From assembly GCA_910579075.1 (NCBI GenBank), contig CAJTSV010000140.1:1-8332 (forward strand): DNA of 8,332 bases. Direction: 5' to 3'. Below the pieces are notes generated by a model that did not search any database, was not told the origin of the DNA, and saw only the letters and a list, made by a program, of their open reading frames with translations. Position numbers and translations under genes: made by a program. The first letter of the stretch is position 1; each line of letters opens with the position of its first letter. The stretch is from an uncultured Eubacterium sp. GTDB lineage: Bacteria; Bacillota; Clostridia; Lachnospirales; Lachnospiraceae. This document shows positions 6,028 to 8,332 of this stretch, piece after piece.

Positions 6028-6357
6028 ATGAATTCCATGTTAGAATATCACGGCTATCATGCTATCGTAACTTATGATGCAGAGGATGAATTATTTGCAG
6101 GGGAAGTATTTGGAATTGCGGATTCCTTATGTTTTCATGGGTCATCCATTTTGGAATTGAAGCAGATGTTTGCACAGTGCATTGATAACTATCTGGAAGT
6201 ATGCCGGCAGGCAGGAAAGAAACCGGATAAGGAATGGAAAGGCAGCTTTGAGGTAGAGCTTCCATCGGAACTGCACCGGCAGATTGCATTGCTGGCGGTC
6301 CGGCAGAATATAACACTGAACCAGTATGTCGTGAATGTACTGGAAAAATCAGTTTGA
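6028..6357 (+). CDS. HicB-like antitoxin/RHH protein without adjacent HicA
   Basis: A 109-residue HicB-family protein. Residues about 5-66 match the HicB partial RNase H-like fold (YHAIVTYDAEDELFAGEVFGI, then SILELKQMFAQCIDNYLEVCRQAGKKP). Residues about 72-109 form a ribbon-helix-helix DNA-binding domain (GSFEVELPSELHRQIALLA, ITLNQYVVNVL). HicB normally neutralises the HicA mRNA interferase and represses its own operon. No HicA-like gene of about 60 residues lies on either side; the next gene is a DUF1905 protein. The start at 6028 is preferred over the ATG at 6010 because AGGGGTG (6016-6022) is a fitting SD and the promoter would start transcripts near 6014, downstream of 6010. It may be an orphan antitoxin, a stand-alone regulator, or the partner of the following gene. 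Confidence 0.8.
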   Translation: MNSMLEYHGYHAIVTYDAEDELFAGEVFGIADSLCFHGSSILELKQMFAQCIDNYLEVCRQAGKKPDKEWKGSFEVELPSELHRQIALLAVRQNITLNQYVVNVLEKSV

Positions 6358-6370
6358 TAACGGAGAATTT

Positions 6371-6658
6371 ATGTCAGAAAAAATATACGAATATGACTCT
6401 CAAATCTATGAAGCGGCAGGAAAAGGCGGGGCATATGTTATTTTTCCATACGATATCCGGCAGGAATTCCAGGCTGTCCGTGCCAAAATACATGCAGAAT
6501 TTGACGGCGAGCCGTATGACGGAAGCGTGGTCAATATGGGCGTGAAAAATCCGGACGGCTCGGTCTGCTATATTATCGGAATACGCAAGGACATCCGTGC
6601 AAAAATCGGAAAGCAGCCGGGAGATACGGTGCATGTCAGGGTGCAGCAGCGGGGCTGA
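6371..6658 (+). CDS. DUF1905 family protein
   Basis: A 95-residue protein matching the DUF1905 pattern: an opening YEYDSQIYE (6-14), then AYVIFPYDIRQEFQA (21-35), a central beta-rich stretch GSVVNMGVKNPDGSVCYIIGIRKDIRAKIGK (51-81) and the closing PGDTVHVRV (83-91). The family is small, all-beta and of unknown biochemical function. GGAG (6362-6365), 5 nt before the ATG, is a good SD. The start lies 13 nt after the hicB-like stop, so the two are almost certainly co-transcribed. Because it occupies the position where a HicB partner would be, a functional link is possible but unsupported by any toxin-like motif. Confidence 0.8.
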   Translation: MSEKIYEYDSQIYEAAGKGGAYVIFPYDIRQEFQAVRAKIHAEFDGEPYDGSVVNMGVKNPDGSVCYIIGIRKDIRAKIGKQPGDTVHVRVQQRG

Positions 6659-6692
6659 GACATTTGCAGCAGCCCGGCCATTTACAGGGGTG

Positions 6693-7694
6693 TTATCTGC
6701 GGGAATATTCAGTCTGCCTGCTTCCATACTGGATAATCAGCATTTCCACTGCAATCCGGTCAGCCATTTTTCCGGTTTTGCAGTCTGTTTCCAGCCCTGC
6801 GCTGTCGGAAAGTGCCATGCGCAGTTCTGCTTCTGTAAAGGCAGCAGCCTGTCCCAGCGAGCGTTTTACGGCAAAGGGCGGGATTCCGGCTTTGGAAGCC
6901 ATGGTTTTTGCATCCAGCCCGGCACGGTTCATGGTTTTTAAATCCAGCAGGATGCGGAACTGGCGGCTGATTAAGTACAGGATGCGCATCGGCGGTTCTT
7001 TCAGCGCCAGAAGGTCATAGTACAGGGAAAGTGCCTGCCTGCGGTCACGCCTTCCGAGCGCGCCAATCATTTCGAATATCTGGTTTGACACCTGTTCCGT
7101 GCAGACTGCCTGCACATCGCCCTGTTCAATCACTTCTTTTTCCAGCGTATAGCACAGCAGCTTTTCCAGTTCCCTGTCAATGACATTCATGTCGGTTCCG
7201 GTTTTGGAAAGAAACAGCTGCAGGACGGGCTGCGTGATTTTTTTCTGTTCTTTTTTCAGGCGGCCCAGAATCCAGCGTGTTAAAAGTTCCTCTTTCTGTT
7301 CGCCAAATTCAATCACACGTCCGGTTTTGCTGGCGGCCTTGTACATTTTGCCGCGTTTATCCACTTTTGGCTCGACAAACAGCATGACCGTCGTCGCCGG
7401 CATCTGCGGCAGGTAGGCAGCGAGGTCTTCGCAGCTGCTTTCAAAAAAACCGCTGTTCTCCACGAGAATCAGCCTGCGGTCTGCAAAAAAGGGCATTGTT
7501 TCGGCCAGGTCGATAAGCTCCAGCGGATTGATATGCGCCCCTTCGCGGACGGCAAAATTCATCGTATCATCCGGGGAGATAAGTGCCTGCTTTAATTTCT
7601 GTTTGTACTGCTGTTTTAAATAGTCCTCGCTGCCATACAGCACATAGACGTTTTGAAACTGTCCGCTTTTGATATCTTCATCAATGGATTTCAT
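6693..7694 (-). CDS. holA: DNA polymerase III subunit delta
   Basis: A 333-residue HolA protein, the clamp-loader subunit that opens the beta sliding clamp at the replication fork. Family features include the N-terminal VYVLYGSEDYLKQQYKQKL (17-35), the segment TMPFFADRRLILVENSGFF (66-84) in the first AAA+-like domain, a second helical domain with GTDMNVIDRELEKL (166-179), and the collar region with EPPMRILYLISRQFRILL (233-250). Length is normal for the family. The start at 7694 has GGAGG (7705-7701) 6 nt upstream; a longer open frame to 7754 would run back through the terminator hairpin and lacks an SD. Upstream on the same strand lies rpsT, an arrangement common in Firmicutes genomes. The gene converges on the DUF1905 gene with a 34-bp gap that shows no U-tailed hairpin. 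Confidence 0.93.
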   Translation of the reverse strand: MKSIDEDIKSGQFQNVYVLYGSEDYLKQQYKQKLKQALISPDDTMNFAVREGAHINPLELIDLAETMPFFADRRLILVENSGFFESSCEDLAAYLPQMPATTVMLFVEPKVDKRGKMYKAASKTGRVIEFGEQKEELLTRWILGRLKKEQKKITQPVLQLFLSKTGTDMNVIDRELEKLLCYTLEKEVIEQGDVQAVCTEQVSNQIFEMIGALGRRDRRQALSLYYDLLALKEPPMRILYLISRQFRILLDLKTMNRAGLDAKTMASKAGIPPFAVKRSLGQAAAFTEAELRMALSDSAGLETDCKTGKMADRIAVEMLIIQYGSRQTEYSRR

Positions 7695-7710
7695 AGAAGG
7701 CCTCCGAAAT

Positions 7711-7751
7711 ATAACAGAAAAACCACTGACTAAGAGGGAATCAGTGGTTTT
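7711..7751 (-). terminator. Intrinsic terminator between rpsT and holA
   Basis: On the minus strand AAAACCACTGA (7751-7741) pairs with TCAGTGGTTTT (7729-7719) around an 11-nt loop and runs into TTTTTCTGTTAT (7722-7711). It should end rpsT transcripts about 100-130 nt after the stop codon. Its U-tract ends about 6 nt before the holA SD, leaving no room for a separate promoter between them. Confidence 0.8.
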
Positions 7752-7825
7752 CACAGTATTTAACTTAACGCTTTCGCACGATTTATTCGATTACCGGTCT
7801 TTCCTGGAAATCAGGCATTCACTGC

Positions 7826-7851
7826 TGTAACGGGCTTGTCTGCCAGTTACA
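7826..7851 (-). repeat. Hairpin over the rpsT stop codon
   Basis: TGTAAC (7851-7846 read on the minus strand) pairs with GTTACA (7831-7826), with an inner GGC/GCC pairing after one mismatch. The rpsT stop codon TAA lies inside the first arm. It may protect the 3' end of the message. The outer six bases match the ends of the palindrome at 1068-1098. Confidence 0.45.
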
Positions 7852-8107
7852 TTTTGTTGACAGCGTGGCTTAATCTTGAAATTTTCCGGGAAGAAGTATT
7901 CTTGTGATAAACGCCCTTGGAAACAGCCCTGCTTAATTCTGATGTTGCATTTTTTAATGCAGCAGCAGCAGCGTCTTTGTCTTTTGCTTCAATTGCAGCA
8001 TTGACTTTTTTAACGGCTGTCTTTACCCTCGAACGGATAGATTTATTTCTGGCAGCTCTTTTTTCTGCTACAAGAATTCTTTTCTTTGCTGATTTAATAT
8101 TAGCCAA
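7847..8107 (-). CDS. rpsT: 30S ribosomal protein S20
   Basis: An 86-residue S20, a primary 16S rRNA-binding protein of the small subunit. The typical start ANIKSAKKRI is followed by a basic helical core (RAARNKSIRSRVKTAVKKVNAAI, residues 18-40), the Ala/Lys-rich KDKDAAAAALKNATSEL, and the conserved end KGVYHKNTSSRKISRLSHAVNKM. The start is the TTG at 8107. GGAGGTG (8120-8114) lies 6 nt upstream, and S20 proteins begin directly before ANIKS. An in-frame ATG farther upstream overlaps this SD and cannot use it. Enterobacterial rpsT also starts with UUG, where the weak codon takes part in autogenous control, so the same may apply here. Transcription comes from the strong promoter near 8238-8210 and ends at the hairpin before holA. 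Confidence 0.95.
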   Translation of the reverse strand: MANIKSAKKRILVAEKRAARNKSIRSRVKTAVKKVNAAIEAKDKDAAAAALKNATSELSRAVSKGVYHKNTSSRKISRLSHAVNKM

Positions 8108-8203
8108 TCGTAACACCTCCATTTGCAATAAGATTCCATGTAATGGTGTTCATTACGCAGACACGGACGTTTAACGAACACACAAATACTCCATCTGGAG
8201 TAC
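8108..8203 (-). promoter_or_regulatory. Structured 5' leader of rpsT
   Basis: From the predicted start near 8203 the leader is about 95 nt. It opens with a hairpin, TACTCC (8202-8197) pairing with GGAGTA (8192-8187) around a 4-nt loop, right at the 5' end. A second stem follows: GTGTTC (8181-8176) with GAACAC (8151-8146), plus inner ACG/CGT pairing. The SD GGAGGTG and TTG start follow in unpaired sequence. The layout resembles ribosomal-protein autoregulatory leaders, but I do not recognise a described Firmicute S20 motif. The first hairpin also contains a GGAG-like segment. Confidence 0.5.
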
Positions 8204-8209
8204 TAGACT

Positions 8210-8238
8210 ATAATAGAATAATTGAAATGGTCTGTCAA
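8210..8238 (-). promoter_or_regulatory. Promoter of rpsT
   Basis: On the minus strand a perfect TTGACA (8238-8233) is followed by a 17-bp spacer and TATTAT (8215-8210), a five-of-six match to the -10 consensus. This is the strength expected for a ribosomal-protein gene. Transcription would begin near 8203. Confidence 0.85.
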
Positions 8239-8295
8239 TACATAAAATGAGATTTTTTGTAAAAACTTAGAATATCCGTTATTGTTCACACAGGA

Positions 8296-8332
8296 CTTTG
8301 CAGGGTCTGCCCCAGGGGCATTCACTGCAAAG
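8296..8332. repeat. Nested inverted repeat at the right edge
   Basis: CTTTGCAG (8296-8303) pairs with CTGCAAAG (8325-8332), and inside it TGCCCC (8308-8313) pairs with GGGGCA (8315-8320) around a single base. Symmetric 4-nt unpaired segments separate the two stems. The outer stem reaches the window edge and may extend further. It could be a terminator for a gene beyond the edge or an operator. Between it and the rpsT promoter (8239-8295) I see only AT-rich DNA with no gene. Confidence 0.55.

Noticed and set aside
5868..6077. 69-residue plus-strand open frame after nfnB
   Set aside because: It runs through the terminator hairpin and the hicB-like promoter and into that gene in another frame; no SD.
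6652..6675. GGGCTG/CAGCCC hairpin between the convergent DUF1905 and holA genes as a terminator
   Set aside because: Only 6 bp of stem with a 12-nt loop and no T-run on either strand.

Overview
The window looks like a chromosomal segment of a low-to-mid GC Firmicute of class Clostridia, most likely a Lachnospiraceae-type gut anaerobe. This rests on the strong GGAGG-type Shine-Dalgarno sites, the NfnAB electron-bifurcating pair, the G3E GTPase/TIGR03943-type metal genes, and the rpsT-holA neighbourhood. It is an inference from gene content, not a taxonomic assignment. No rRNA, tRNA, CRISPR array, prophage gene or complete insertion sequence is visible.

Layout: positions 1-137 hold no convincing gene, only a short hairpin and perhaps the edge of an intergenic repeat. 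Positions 138-914 (minus) encode an XRE-type regulator with a membrane-embedded C-terminal half. The divergent gap 915-1223 holds a good promoter for that regulator overlapped by an inverted repeat, a perfect 13-bp-arm palindrome flanked by an 8-bp direct repeat, and a weaker promoter for the plus-strand genes. Positions 1224-5861 (plus) form a probable four-gene operon: a G3E GTPase with a huge His/Cys-rich insert, a second G3E-like GTPase fused to a TIGR03943/DUF1980-type domain, and nfnA and nfnB overlapping at TAATG. A hairpin terminator follows at 5894-5941.

Positions 6028-6658 (plus) form a small two-gene operon with a near-consensus promoter: a HicB-like antitoxin without an adjacent HicA toxin, then a DUF1905 protein. 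Convergent to it, on the minus strand, lie holA (6693-7694) and rpsT (7847-8107). An intrinsic terminator sits between them, directly before the holA ribosome binding site. rpsT starts with TTG and has a structured leader of about 95 nt behind a TTGACA-17-TATTAT promoter. The right edge carries a nested inverted repeat.

How the genes may work together: the two GTPases look like a metal (probably zinc) storage/allocation module. Their CxCC and His/Cys-rich segments and the TIGR03943 domain point to metal handling. NfnAB balances NADH, NADPH and ferredoxin. Why metal-chaperone GTPases precede NfnAB is unexplained and is the most interesting contextual question here. A shared transcript is inferred only from spacing and the absence of an internal terminator.
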